From: Acrasis kona
Lineage: Eukaryota; Heterolobosea; Eutetramitea; Acrasida; Acrasidae
Assembly: GCA_026419775.2 (NCBI GenBank)
Contig: JAOPGA020000094.1
Span: 1-33,940 of the forward strand
Direction of reading: 5' to 3'
DNA length: 33,940 nt
Made by a program: the position numbers and the translations under genes. Below, in pieces: positions 1 through 9,429 of the stretch (position 1 is its first letter; every line of letters starts with the position of its first letter). The notes below the pieces were generated by a model. It ran no database searches. It was not told the DNA's origin and saw nothing but the letters and a program-made list of their open reading frames with translations.

Positions 1-140
1 CCTACGTCCTAATTAGAGGTTCAAGATACATAAAATCTTATTACGAGGGTATGGATACCTAGCTCCACCCTACGTCCTAACTAGAGGTTCTTACGAGGGT
101 ACGATTACCTAGCATCGCCCTACGTCCTAACAGAGATTAG
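1..140. repeat. Short tandem repeat, two and a half units
   Basis: Units start at 1, 69 and 119, each opening with CCTACGTCCTAA and continuing with AGAGGTTC. The first two also carry TTACGAGGGTA and TACCTAGC. The first unit is 68 bp and the second 50 bp, the difference being an 18-bp stretch between AGAGGTTC and TTACGAGGGTA. The third copy degenerates after about 20 bp. The array may continue left of the window. No function is visible. Confidence 0.75.
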
Positions 141-570
141 GTTCATTTGTCTTATTGTTGTCGGGAGTGTTGTAATCAGTTAATGAGTTACAATAACATT
201 TTGAAGTTCAATTCAGGAATGCATGTGCATCCAGCAGTTCCCGGTGGAACTCGGCACGGTATAAAAGGAATGAATTGTGAACAAATAAACTAAGCTTATT
301 GATCGTGTAATACTGTGTACTATTATACATAACATAATCACTATACAACTTATACGATTATTCATTACATCTTCATTTCAATATTTGTATTTCATTACTT
401 CGAGTACGTTGTAATTTGTGAGTAAAATATCATGAAAAGAATTTTTAAACCACACTATATATGTATATCCGTTTTTTTACCATCACCTGTCAATCAACGT
501 TTGGTCGTTGACTGCTCGATTGGACTTTAAATTATTATCTCACCCTATGTGAAAAAAAATCACGAGAAGA
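141..570 (+). promoter_or_regulatory. Upstream region of the RCC1-repeat gene, with TATA-like site
   Basis: There is no coding sequence here. A good TATA-box match (TATAAAAGG) lies at 260-268, about 300 bp before the ATG at 571. A second AT-rich stretch (TATATATGTATA) near 456-467 is closer to the gene. Either could position transcription, which the sequence does not settle. The rest is AT-rich spacer. Confidence 0.35.
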
Positions 571-2590
571 ATGACAAAGGCTGCATACTTTTGTATTATC
601 CTGTGTCTGTCACTAGTTCAAAGTCAAACAATGGTGTATTCTTTTGGCGATTTGTTGGGTAACAATGGACCATCTCCTTCTTTAGTTCCTGTTGCAGTCA
701 ATTCCAGTGGTGTGCTGAGTGGACTCTCTGTTACTTCAGTCTGTGGATACTACCACACTGTTGCATCTACAAGTAATGGGAAACTTTATGCATTTGGGTT
801 GAACAAGTAAGAACGTGAACATGCGGAGATTAACAATGACTTAGTAACGGCCAATTAGGAAATGGACAAACAACTGACAGTGCCTTGCCTGTTGCAGTAG
901 ATACTACGGGTGTCCTGAGTGGTAAAACTATTATCGGAGTTGGATGTGGTAACATTCATAGTGCCGCTATCACAAGTGATGGAAGAGTTATACATTTGGT
1001 GCCAACTAGTAAGATTTCAACTACTTAGCTTTAGATTAACATTGTAACAGCCAAGGTCAATTGGGAAACGGTGGAACTGCAAACAGTCGAGTACCTGTTG
1101 AAGTGTTCAGCGGTGGAGTACTGAATGGAAAGTTTGTTAATGGAGTTTCGGCTGGACAAAGTCATACTGCTGTGACTACAAGTGATGGAGGAGTTTACAC
1201 ATTTGGTTACAACGCGTACGATGCTAAATAGAAAGATGCACTAACAATAACAAAGTAATGGACAGTTGGGTAACAATTCAACGGTCAAGAGCAACGTACC
1301 CGTTGCAGTTGTAACAAGTGGCGTGCTAAGTGGCAAATTCGTCATCAAAGTATCTTGTGGACAAAGTCATACAGCCGTAATTACAAGTGATGGAGGAGCT
1401 TATACGTTTGGATACAACTAGTAAGACTCTAAATTCAAAGTTGTACTAACTAGTTGTAAAGTTATGGGCAGTTAGGAAACAGACAAACAACTGATAGTGC
1501 AGTACCTGTTGCAGTAACTACTTCTGGCGCCCTAAGTGGAAAATCTGTTATTAATATTGCCTGTGGTGATACCTTTACTACTTTGATTGCAAGCAATCAA
1601 AAACTGTACGCTTTTGGGGATGGCAGTAAAGGCCAATTGGGGGTAGGTTATTATTCTTCATCCGTAACCACTCCTATGGCTGTTGTCACGACTGGCGTTC
1701 TAAGCGGTAAGAATATCGTTGGAACATCGGGAGGAACATCTCATACTGCTGTCATCACAGATGATGGAGGAGTATTTGCCTTCGGATTCAACAAGTAAGA
1801 CTTAAATCACAGAGGGATACTAACATTGCAAAGTAATGGTCGATTAGGTAACAATGGAACAGCTGGTTCCACCACTGCTGTTACGGTTGTAAGAAGTGGA
1901 GCTCTAAGTGGCTTGTTCTTAACAGGAGTAGCATGTGGCACCACCAGTACTTACATATTAGCATCCACTACAACGCCAACGCCAACACCAACCCCCACTG
2001 CAACGCCAACACCTACTCCAACACCAACCCCTACTCCAACACCAACCCCTACTGCAACACCAACCCCTACTGCAACGTCAACACCTACTCCAACGCCAAC
2101 ACCTACTCCAACCCTTACTGCAACTCCAATCCCAACTCCTACTGATACGCCAACCTATACTCCAACACCAACCCCTACTGCAACGCCAACACCTACACCC
2201 ACTCCAACTGCCGTTTCAACAATCGCATCATCTACTACGTCTGCATTATTAACAACATCGACACCAACACCCACGTCATCAACTACACTATCACTAACAG
2301 TTACGACATCTATACCATCAACCAATGTGCCTACATCAACTCCCTCTCCAACCCCCACACTATCAGCTACATCAGGAGCAACATTTACTCAAGTACCAAC
2401 AACATCACCAACAGCTGCCACACAAACCTCCGTTTCGCCCACAGCGAATGCAACAATTACTTTAACTACCCCATCTCCGTCTCCATTTGTCACCACGACA
2501 CCCAGCCCATTCGTTTCTTCCACAAACAATGCACAAGCAAGTCTAGTTCTCGTACTCTTCTCTGTTCTGATTTGTATTCTAATAAACTAG
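571..2590 (+). CDS. Secreted, GPI-anchored-like RCC1-repeat (seven-blade) surface protein, six exons; one-base lesion in exon 2
   Basis: Exons are 571-806, 845-1008, 1051-1215, 1256-1420, 1462-1794 and 1834-2590. The five GT-AG introns are 38-42 nt and all interrupt the codon after its second base. The product (about 606 residues if the frame is kept) starts with a signal peptide (hydrophobic core [11 protein letters not shown]). Seven RCC1-type repeats follow (GQLGNG ... LSG ... [15 protein letters not shown]), enough for one closed propeller. Next comes a long Thr/Pro/Ser stalk of PTPTPT type (about 1970-2520), then a short hydrophobic tail ending at the stop ([17 protein letters not shown]) with small residues just before it, the pattern of a GPI-attachment signal. 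Exon 2 is 164 nt whereas exons 3 and 4 are 165. One base is missing near 988-990, where VYTFG is expected, and this would cause a premature stop in exon 3. It is either a sequencing error, an allele, or a recent inactivation. Classical RCC1 is a nuclear Ran exchange factor. An extracellular propeller must do something else, perhaps ligand binding or adhesion (inference). Confidence 0.85.
807..844 (+). other. Intron 1 of the RCC1-repeat gene (38 nt)
   Basis: The donor is GTAAGA, the branch-like site is ATTAAC, and the acceptor is TTAG. The joined codon AA+T restores the blade junction LNNNGQLGNG. The other introns of this gene (1009-1050, 1216-1255, 1421-1461, 1795-1833) follow the same plan, with TTAAC or CTAAC about 8-11 nt before the AG. 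Confidence 0.85.
1971..2220 (+). repeat. Minisatellite coding for the PTPTPT stalk
   Basis: Short imperfect units based on CCAACACCTACT and CCAACCCCTACTGCAACG code for Pro-Thr dipeptides with occasional Ala. The tract lies inside exon 6. Such repeats usually vary in length between strains, so the stalk length may be polymorphic (inference). Pro/Thr-rich stretches of this type are commonly O-glycosylated in surface proteins. Confidence 0.8.
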
Positions 2591-3457
2591 CCAAAAAGTT
2601 GTTTCACGTGTTAACTTCATCGAAAAATCTCCTACATATTTCTCCAATATGTTCCAAGTAGTCTTAGACGTTAGGGAGCTGTCATGTCCACCAATTGTGG
2701 ATGGATCAAAAATAGGTTCCTAAAACTGGGACCAAAGAGTAGACTTTAAAAGTACATTAGAGGAAGACGCAGGGTTTTCAAAAATTTAAAAAACACAACA
2801 ATGCTAAGTATTCCCGAGCCGGTGGTACCAGATACACAAGGTGTTAGAGACCTGTTGGTAGACCCACCGGCCAACAGCTTGTCATTATTCAATAGCCTGG
2901 GAATGTACCCAACGGCCCACCTGTAAACCTCCTGCAGCTCAAAGGTCCTCCTAGGAGATAGATGTTCCTAGTGTCGTTAGTGTCAACCGTGACCGCACTA
3001 ACGACCTGCCATTTCGCTCTCTTGAAATCCCTAGTAACGGTCGTCGTCGTATTGTAAATATGTAAATAACAACCTAGTCACGGTGGTAGTCGTATTGTGA
3101 ATATGTAAATAATAAAAATTTGTGATTCCTCTTCATTGTATCTCGGCGGTTCAACCTTTATCTGATCGGAGCTTATTTCCTGTTGGTTGTATTTTCTTGT
3201 TGATTGCATCTCGGCTGTTAATTGTATGTAGCCTACTTTCCTATGAAAATCTTCAGGCTGTCGGTCATGAATCAAATCATTTTTGAATGTGTACCTAATA
3301 TTATTTCCCATACGAGCTAGGATTCCGCATGTCTAAACGCTGTTTATTAGCATTGCTTTGAGTGTTTGTTAGTCCTGTGGTGGTGCGAACTAAGTTTATA
3401 AAAGTAGTGGCGTGGTGATTACGCTAGAGAAAAATTTAATACAATCAACCTTTAAGA
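2591..3457. other. Intergenic region with hairpins and a small tandem duplication
   Basis: No gene is recognised. The part at about 2780-3010 is richer in G+C than its surroundings and contains several inverted repeats (listed separately). At about 3034-3112 a ~38-bp segment (TCGTATTGTAAATATGTAAATAA and its near copy TCGTATTGTGAATATGTAAATAA) is duplicated in tandem. At about 3350-3450 there is similarity to the dispersed repeat also found near 5.8 kb and 17.7-18.0 kb (TTTGTTAGTCCTGTGG, AAAGTAGTGG). A TATA-like TTTATAAAAG lies near 3395. Confidence 0.5.
2818..3005. ncRNA. Candidate structured RNA or hairpin-rich element
   Basis: Three clear inverted repeats lie in under 200 bp. GCCGGTGG (2818-2825) is matched by CCACCGGC (2864-2871). 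CTAGGA is matched by TCCTAG near 2951-2971. GTCGTTAGTG (2973-2982) is matched by CACTAACGAC (2996-3005), a perfect 10-bp stem with a 13-nt loop. The segment stands out from its AT-rich surroundings. I do not recognise an RNA family, and the transcribed strand is unknown. A decayed mobile element is an alternative. Confidence 0.3.
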
Positions 3458-3506
3458 ATGGATCTTTCAAAAATACTCTGTCCTAAACCCTACTCAATGG
3501 CACATA

Positions 3507-3725
3507 ATGTCGCGTGATGTTATCATGTACCTTCTTGGTGGAAAAGGTCCTGGAACTCGTTTGTTACGAAAAATGATGCCCCAATCAAAAACCGATGCTG
3601 GAAACTGTTACGCCATGGCATTGTTCTACCAAACAACTCTCCACCCTGGACAAACAAACGCATCCACCCTTCCCATCACTTTCCACTACAACGAAAATGA
3701 AACTGGACAAGTTGTCGATTTATGA
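3507..3725 (+). CDS. Small hypothetical protein (72 aa)
   Basis: Not recognised. The protein is mixed polar with no signal peptide or membrane segment, and includes GGKGPGTR and several Asn/Thr/His residues near the C-terminus. A 19-codon ORF starting at 3458 in another frame overlaps its start and ends at 3517. Dropping one base would fuse the two into one ~90-residue protein, so this may be one gene with a frameshift or a small protein with an upstream ORF. A TATA-like site lies about 60 bp before 3458, and ATAAATAAA follows the stop. Coding status is uncertain. Confidence 0.35.
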   Translation: MSRDVIMYLLGGKGPGTRLLRKMMPQSKTDAGNCYAMALFYQTTLHPGQTNASTLPITFHYNENETGQVVDL

Positions 3726-3779
3726 AAAGTAGAGTATAAATAAACGGATTCGAATTAAAGAAGCGATATGAGCAATTCT

Positions 3780-4560
3780 TAACATTAATATCCAACCACA
3801 ACTGATGGACATTTTCAAAATTAAATGTAATCAACATCCGAACAGAGTGACTGGTCCAAATCGAAATTAATAATTGCACACGCAACAAATCTGCCATAGA
3901 ATCGAGAAGTCTCACACGAGATGATTGATCACAACATTGCATCACAATCAATGTTACAAGATTAATTTGAAATTATAGCACATCACAACAAACATTATCA
4001 TGTTCGATTAGAAAACAATCAACATTAAGTGTTTCAAGTCAAATGATGTAACGAGGAAATCATCTACGAAATGGAGAGTTTCAAGAATTGGTTTCGATCG
4101 TATTGTGTGGACGTATCACGAACAGACCTGCAACTTTGGGAGATTAATCATCGGGAGGGAAATGAACTCCGATTACCAACTACCAATCAAATTGAACAGC
4201 AACAATTTTTTAAGTAGTCAATCAGCATGCTGAAAGTATAAACCTACAGAAAATAGATCCTGAATGTCAATCAATCCCAATTCCGATCTAGATCAAACTG
4301 TTACCTTAAAAGAAGTTGCAAGATACATCCAAGGGAGTAATTTAACAAGTAATTCAAGTGGCAATAAACACAATTTTATTTATCCTGTGCTTGAATTTTA
4401 CCCAAACAAGCATGCGTGTATGTATGATGACAATAATTCTAGTTGCTTGTTCATTGTAATGGATAATTCCGTCAAAGTCATTTTATTCGCCAACCTCCAC
4501 GTCAAACCATATCACATGCAAACAAAGAGAGTTTTCGAACAGTTGATTATCTAGCTATCA
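3780..4560 (+). pseudogene. Copy C of an unknown three-copy gene family, best-preserved member
   Basis: Two coding pieces lie in order on the plus strand: 4071-4217 (48 codons, opening MESFKNWFRSYCVDVSRTDL) and 4264-4554 (96 codons, with LDQTVTLKEVARYIQ and VKVILFANLHVKP). Both pieces have homologues on the minus strand at about 7.9-8.6 kb and 9.4-10.4 kb. Those copies carry stop codons and deletions but keep recognisable protein matches such as SRADL, EGNEL and HLDHTQIVTL, so the ancestor was protein-coding. A 36-nt GT-AG intron (4214-4249) could end the first piece but does not give an open junction with the second. This copy may therefore be broken too, or spliced differently. No known domain is recognised and the function is unknown. 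Confidence 0.55.
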
Positions 4561-5365
4561 TGCGCTACTATGGAGAGCTTGAAAACAAGTAAGTAGTACT
4601 CAACTGCAACAACAATAACATTTTTAGTTGAAATGTAATTTTTGATAAAGTTAATAGTACAAAACGCACAAGAGCACAAAATAAAAGAAGATTTATCAAT
4701 CAACTAAACTACAGTCATTCAACTATTTTCGTTCTACATCAACTTTATATATTTAGTCACGATCAACCAAAGTGAACGTTGCAAAAGAAAAGAGAAAATA
4801 AGAAGAGCGCCACCAGAGCAAGAGCCAAGAAAACCAAGAGAAAGAAGCAAGAACAACAGCAAGAAGATCACAACACTTCTAGTCTTCCTTGCCTCTTACG
4901 ATCTGTTACCCTATAGTCCAGAATACATTTGTTTCCAAAGACACAGGTGGTGGGGGTGTTGGCCTGGGAACCGACATGGGGACATTTGTGGGATAAGTGC
5001 AACTGTATGAAGGTTAGAAGGTGCAGTCGTAGGTAGATGGGAGTACGGTGAGGTGTTAATGTGACATGTTGTGATGGCCCAAGAGCAAGAGAGGAGAGAG
5101 ATGAGAAAGTATAAGGAGAGGCAGGAGTGTGAAGAAGGAGAGAGGAGTAGAGTAGAGCGACAGTAAGCTTATTTCTTTTTACTAACACCTAATTACATTG
5201 TCCTTGGGTTCTTAATTGAATCCTTGGACTGTCCTTGGACCCTTCAACAGGTCCTTGGACAAGGTGCGTTGGCAAGGTGTGTTGACCCAACATCCTAGTC
5301 ATTGTTAAGGAGTAGATCTCGGAACATTCATAGAGTCGCTCAACTTCAGGATTTGTTGTTGAACT
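4561..5365. other. Intergenic; purine-rich tract and short TCCTTGGAC repeats
   Basis: No convincing gene. At 4785-4870 the plus strand is strongly purine-rich (AAGAAAGAG-like). A minus-strand ORF at 4868-5188 (106 codons) has no recognisable domain and is probably chance. At about 5200-5260 the word TCCTTGGAC or a close variant occurs four times within 60 bp. It reappears near 10330. Confidence 0.4.
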
Positions 5366-5369
5366 CCAC

Positions 5370-6350
5370 CTGTAACAATGACGTTATAGAGCCTGATCAA
5401 CTCTAGAGACTGCAGTAGTTTCTCCCAAAGGTCTCACGACACAAGGGTCGATCCTGTACTTGGTTGCATTTGTTGTGTTTGTCTCTGGTAGTGTTTGGCT
5501 CTGGTTGTGTTTGGCTGTGCTCGCACCATTGCAGACTTGCAAAAGGTAGTGGTGTAGAATGCAGATTACCCTTACATTGTCAGATGTCAAATGTGTGATT
5601 GATGGCAATTTGTGCTGATGGTTTGATTGTGTACATACGAATGTCAATATAAACTCCATGGTAGTAATGTGTTTTGAATGAACCATAAATGAGAAAGATG
5701 GATGGATGTTGCAATAAATTGTTTTAGAGTTGCTTAGAAGTAGTAAATAATTGTGTTTGAAGCATTATTAATGTGTTTTTATCGTTAACAAGAGATTGTT
5801 TGTTGCGTTGTGTCGTGTTTACATACAAAGTAGTGGTGTCGTCATTATATGGAGGGAAAAATAATCAACTCGGTTTTAATGTTAATCCTTGACATGCCGA
5901 AATTCAACTCAATATAAATTTTAATAGTCGTTGTATTCTATAATCTTGATCCTTTAATAATAATTTGATACATCTTTTATATTTCCATATTACAGCTATA
6001 CTTGTATCTAAATACCCTGATGCAGATTCCTTGATCAGCAAACTTCAGATCTGCATTTGAACCACTTTGCAATCCCTCTTCTCTATTTTGTCTCCTCCGT
6101 CGGATTTGAGATGGTGGGTGGGAATGTATGTTACTAGTTAAACTATGTGATTGTTTGTGTATTTGTTTTTCAACAACTCCTTTCAAAAACCACAAGAAGG
6201 TAATACTAGGAAATGTCGACATGTACAAAAGATTGGCCAAAATTTGAAGACAATAAGACAACTTTTAAACAGTTGCATCCTACATTAACGTTGGTTTTTA
6301 AATTAATTATCAACAAAACAAAACAATACTTCAAAGCCCAATAAGGCCCT
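5370..6350. repeat. Dispersed repeat, uninterrupted copy
   Basis: The segment from GCCTGATCAACTCTAGAG (about 5393) to the end of the block near 6.35 kb is collinear with 15385-15545 plus 17611-18180. Shared words include GGTTGCATTTGTTGTGTTT, AAAAGGTAGTGGTGTAGAAT, GTCAAATGTGTGATT, ATATGGAGGGAAA and ACTTCAAAG-type words near the right end. This copy shows the sequence before the hAT insertion seen in the other copy: TTACCCTTACATTGTCAGATGTCAAATG at 5567-5594, read as two adjoining blocks. ORFs at 5384-5686 and 5977-6261 (minus) have no recognised products. The nature of the repeat is unknown. Confidence 0.65.
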
Positions 6351-6399
6351 TCCCTAACAATTCTTTAGGTCAGGATTTATTGTACAATTTATGAGTTTT

Positions 6400-7460
6400 T
6401 GAGTTCCTTCCTTGCAATATAAGTAGATGTAGGGAGCAACGGGTGTGCGTGAGTGACCAGATGAATGTGATGGTGTGATGGTGATAGTACTAGATAGTGG
6501 TCATGTGGGTGTGATGTAGCGAACAGGTAGGAATGCTTAATGGTGATAGGTGTGATCATGTATCAAGTGTGGTATGTGGTGGTTCATCGATGATCGATCT
6601 GTGATGGCCAAGTGGTATAGATATAGTAGTTATAGGTCGTAGGCGATTGTGAGATGGGGTGGGGATTTATAGGGGGTGTGCGTTGAATGTCAATAAAGTG
6701 TGTGGAGATGACAACGCTGTGGCAAATAGTGGTATGATGTAGGCGATTGTACGATCGATATTGCATGAGTAATTACAACTAGAGAGTATGGTGTTTGATT
6801 GCGCCAATACAAGAGTGCATATTCTTGACATCCTGATGAATGGTTCCATGAGTGCAGTGTGAGTATGCTGACTGGATGGATACGCGGTAACGTGCGAGTG
6901 ACCCAATGAATGTGATGGTGTAATGGTCTTCCATGTAATAATGGTGATGCGTTGATGTGTGGGTGTGATATACTCGGGTGTGATGACTGCTTAATGGTCA
7001 TACGTGTAATCGTGGGTATATAGTGGTCCATTGATGATCTGTGATGGCCAGGTGTGGGTATGGTAGCGAGTGATTACGTGACAACCACGTCAAGTGTTAT
7101 GGTTGTGTGAGTGGAGTGGTGGGGACTTGTTGGGGGAGATGTGCGTTGAGCGTTGATGGTTGAATGTCAACTCCAAAGTGTGCAGAGATTGACAATGTTG
7201 TGGGGAATAGTGGTATTGTACTGTCGGCATCATAGGGGAATATTATGTTATTTGATTGTCGCCACATATGATTCAAATCATCATGTGTGTGGTGGGGTGG
7301 GGGATTTCTTAAATGGTATGTGTGCATTAATTGACGATTGCGTAGTCGGGGAGATTGACAACGTAGCAGGGAATTGATATCATCAGATGTGGGGGCATCG
7401 ATGACGAGGAAGGATGACTCGTTATTCCTTTTTTGCATGTAGGAGTGATTGTGTCATGAT
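6400..7460. repeat. Degenerate tandem duplication with strong G/T skew
   Basis: The plus strand is rich in GTGTG, GATGG and TGATGG words. A block of about 440-460 bp is present twice: GATGAATGTGATGGTGTGATGG (near 6460) against AATGAATGTGATGGTGTAATGG (near 6907), and CTGTGATGGCC near 6599 and again near 7039. A shorter third piece (GAGATTGACAACGTAGCAGG) lies near 7350. The many minus-strand ORFs here are biased by composition and not recognised. Confidence 0.55.
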
Positions 7461-7899
7461 GATTGACGACAAGTGATCGATTGGAGATATTGCATAGAAG
7501 TACACGTCTGACTTGGTTGCCGGTTAATGATTGTTGGTGTCACGATATACGAGTTACTTGTAGTTGAATATCTTAAAGTGTTGGTGACTAATTATGAATG
7601 TGCCTATTGTCGTGATGGCTGTTCATTGAAGAAATATATATGTTTCCAATAAAATGCATCATATTGATTATGCGTTTTAATCGTTAACAATCATGATTCC
7701 AAATCATAATCTCGTAATCATGAAACATTGTTTGTGAAATGAAGTTTTGGTGATGTTGTCCTTCTTTGCGGTGAGTATACCCCTCTTGATGATATTTTCT
7801 ACTTGCTCTAGTCGAAGCCTTTGTTGACGTGCTTCTCATCATGATTACTTTTTCTGCGGTAAAATTAGTCCACAATCCAATCCGACCAATGTTTCAAAA
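7461..7899. other. Intergenic; no recognised gene
   Basis: A minus-strand ORF at 7684-7875 (63 codons) is Thr/Ser/His-rich and unrecognised. Parts of it (TGATGTTGTCCTTCTTTG) resemble 10180-10215, so it probably belongs to the repeat-derived landscape and is not a gene. Confidence 0.35.
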
Positions 7900-8600
7900 A
7901 TATCTAATTTCAGATGAAAGCCGATCAGATTGCTGACTCACAATCAAATCTGGTACCAGTCTTGTAATTGGTTGTACCATCATTCGAGTTGTAGTTAGAT
8001 TTGGTGATGGCTGGTGTGTAGTTAGCGCGACCGCAGGCTTGATATTTGCAATAATTGTCATATTTCTGTCTTGACGTAATTATTATCCTTCCATGGTGAA
8101 TGTGACGACGATGATTGCATTTCGATTTAGTTTGAATGTACTTCGTGTCCTTAGTTAACTTATGACTGTGATTGAGATGATAATCGAACGTGTCATCGAC
8201 AACAGAGAGGGATGTGATTTATCAATGATCTAATTTGTTGATTAGAAATTTCATCCAGTTGGATCTGATTTGCTGATTGCGATCGAGGATTCGAGAATGT
8301 TTGAGGCCGTGATGCTTGTCTTTGCTCCTTATTCTGAACCATTACGTGCTGACCATGGCTTATATAATTGAACGTTGTTGCTGCTCAACGTGATGTTTGG
8401 TAGTTGGTCGTTTGCGAGTTCATTTCCCTCTTGATGATTGATCACCCACTTATAGAGTTACAAGTCTGCTCGTGATACGTTCATACGATACCATCAAAAA
8501 TAATTCTTAGAAATTTCCAATTTCGTAAAATCAATCCTTCATGAGATTTTCGACATCATCTGAATTGGAATACTTGATGTAAATTAATTTCTCATTGAAC
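7900..8600 (-). pseudogene. Copy A of the unknown three-copy gene family (degenerate)
   Basis: Read on the minus strand, this block aligns with copy C at 3.8-4.55 kb and directly with copy B at 9.4-10.4 kb. The translated match to copy C includes MNVSRADL, INHQEGNEL, VDDTFDYHLNH and MTIIANIKP, in the same order but with in-frame stops (for example just after RADL) and insertions. Shared DNA words include TTCATTTCCCTCTT and GTTGAGCAGCAACAA (reverse complement), matching GAACAGCAACAA in copy C. It is no longer a functional gene. Confidence 0.55.
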
Positions 8601-9000
8601 ATTTCGCTCCACAAGCACGGTGATTTCAGGAACAGGTCACATTAGAGACATTGGCGCTGGTGCAGGAAAGTACTATTCGGTCAACTTTCCGTTAAAGGAT
8701 GGCATCGACGACGAAAGCTACAAGAGCATCTTCAAGCCCATCATTGCCAAGATCATGGAGGTGTATAGACCCACTGCCATCGTGCTTCAATCTGGAGCCG
8801 ATTCGTTGGCAGGGGATCGCCTCGAATGCTTCAATCTCACCATCAAGGGACATGCCGAGTGCGTGGACCATGTGAGGAGCTATGATGTGCCCGTTCTAGT
8901 GTTGGGAGGCGGAGGATACACCATCCGTAACGTTGCCAAGTGTTGGACGTATGGGGTGGTCATTGGTTGTGACATATTTCGAATGCTATGAACCTTCCAG
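8601..9000 (+). pseudogene. Class I histone deacetylase fragment (Rpd3/HDAC1 type), broken
   Basis: An open stretch of about 115 codons (8626-8990) is very close to the C-terminal half of the class I HDAC catalytic domain: [40 protein letters not shown] and [16 protein letters not shown]. It keeps a zinc-site Asp (GADSL) and the active-site Tyr (GGGGYT). The N-terminal half with the catalytic His pair is absent. Just upstream, SLHKHGDF is readable in another frame (8604-8627), so a 2- or 5-bp deletion breaks the expected HKxGxFFPGTG motif. Downstream of CWTY the frame is also disturbed: DI, then SNAMNLP in a shifted frame. The fragment contains no introns. It lies between copies A and B of the unknown gene family. 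Its good conservation suggests a recent partial duplication or retrocopy of an active HDAC gene elsewhere. It cannot encode a working deacetylase. Confidence 0.85.
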
Positions 9001-9429
9001 TAACAGCCCGAAGTTTATTGATGATTGCATTTCGATCTAGTTTGAATTCATCCTCGATTCGAGATCATTTTCAATTGTCAACATTCAATTATAGATTTGA
9101 AAAGGACATGCATTCTTGCTGTCCGTTGGATTGAGAGCACTTGTGTGGGAAGAAGAATACAAAAACTCCTTCGCCTCTCAATATTTGAATCACTGCGATA
9201 CAATCTTCGTGAACTCCCTCTAACGCGAAGTTGAGACCAAACAATAGTTTATCGACACACCTTCCATCTTGAATTTGGTTGTCTCAAATTTCTCATTGAT
9301 CGTGCCAAGATTGATGATCATATCTTCAAATGTCCTTTTTTGGAACTAGGTGAATTGGGGAGACTAGGATAACATCAAGCTCTTCCTCCACGTGTTGTCG
9401 GATAGAGTCAACTTCCGTTGCTGGTTCTC
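9001..9429. other. Region between the HDAC fragment and copy B; no recognised gene
   Basis: It opens with GATGATTGCATTTCGATCTAG near 9021, a near copy of the word at 8112 in copy A, so part is repeat-derived. Short open stretches around 9095-9220 are not recognisable and do not join to the HDAC fragment. Confidence 0.35.

Noticed and set aside
2155-2358. Minus-strand Val/Gly-rich ORF (67 codons)
   Set aside because: It is the complement of the PTPTPT-coding minisatellite in exon 6 of the RCC1-repeat gene.
4214-4263. A simple intron joining the two coding pieces of copy C
   Set aside because: The 36-nt GT-AG candidate (4214-4249) leads to an in-frame TAG, and a TGA directly precedes the second piece, so no straightforward junction works.
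6584-7438. Several overlapping minus-strand ORFs of 60-113 codons
   Set aside because: They lie in a G/T-skewed tandem duplication where low stop density on the complement is expected. Their products (His/Thr/Pro/Ser-rich) do not correspond between duplicated units.
8620-8991. Functional small HDAC starting at a GTG or TTG
   Set aside because: The catalytic His pair and half of the fold are missing, and the upstream motif is in another frame. Eukaryotic genes rarely start at GTG.
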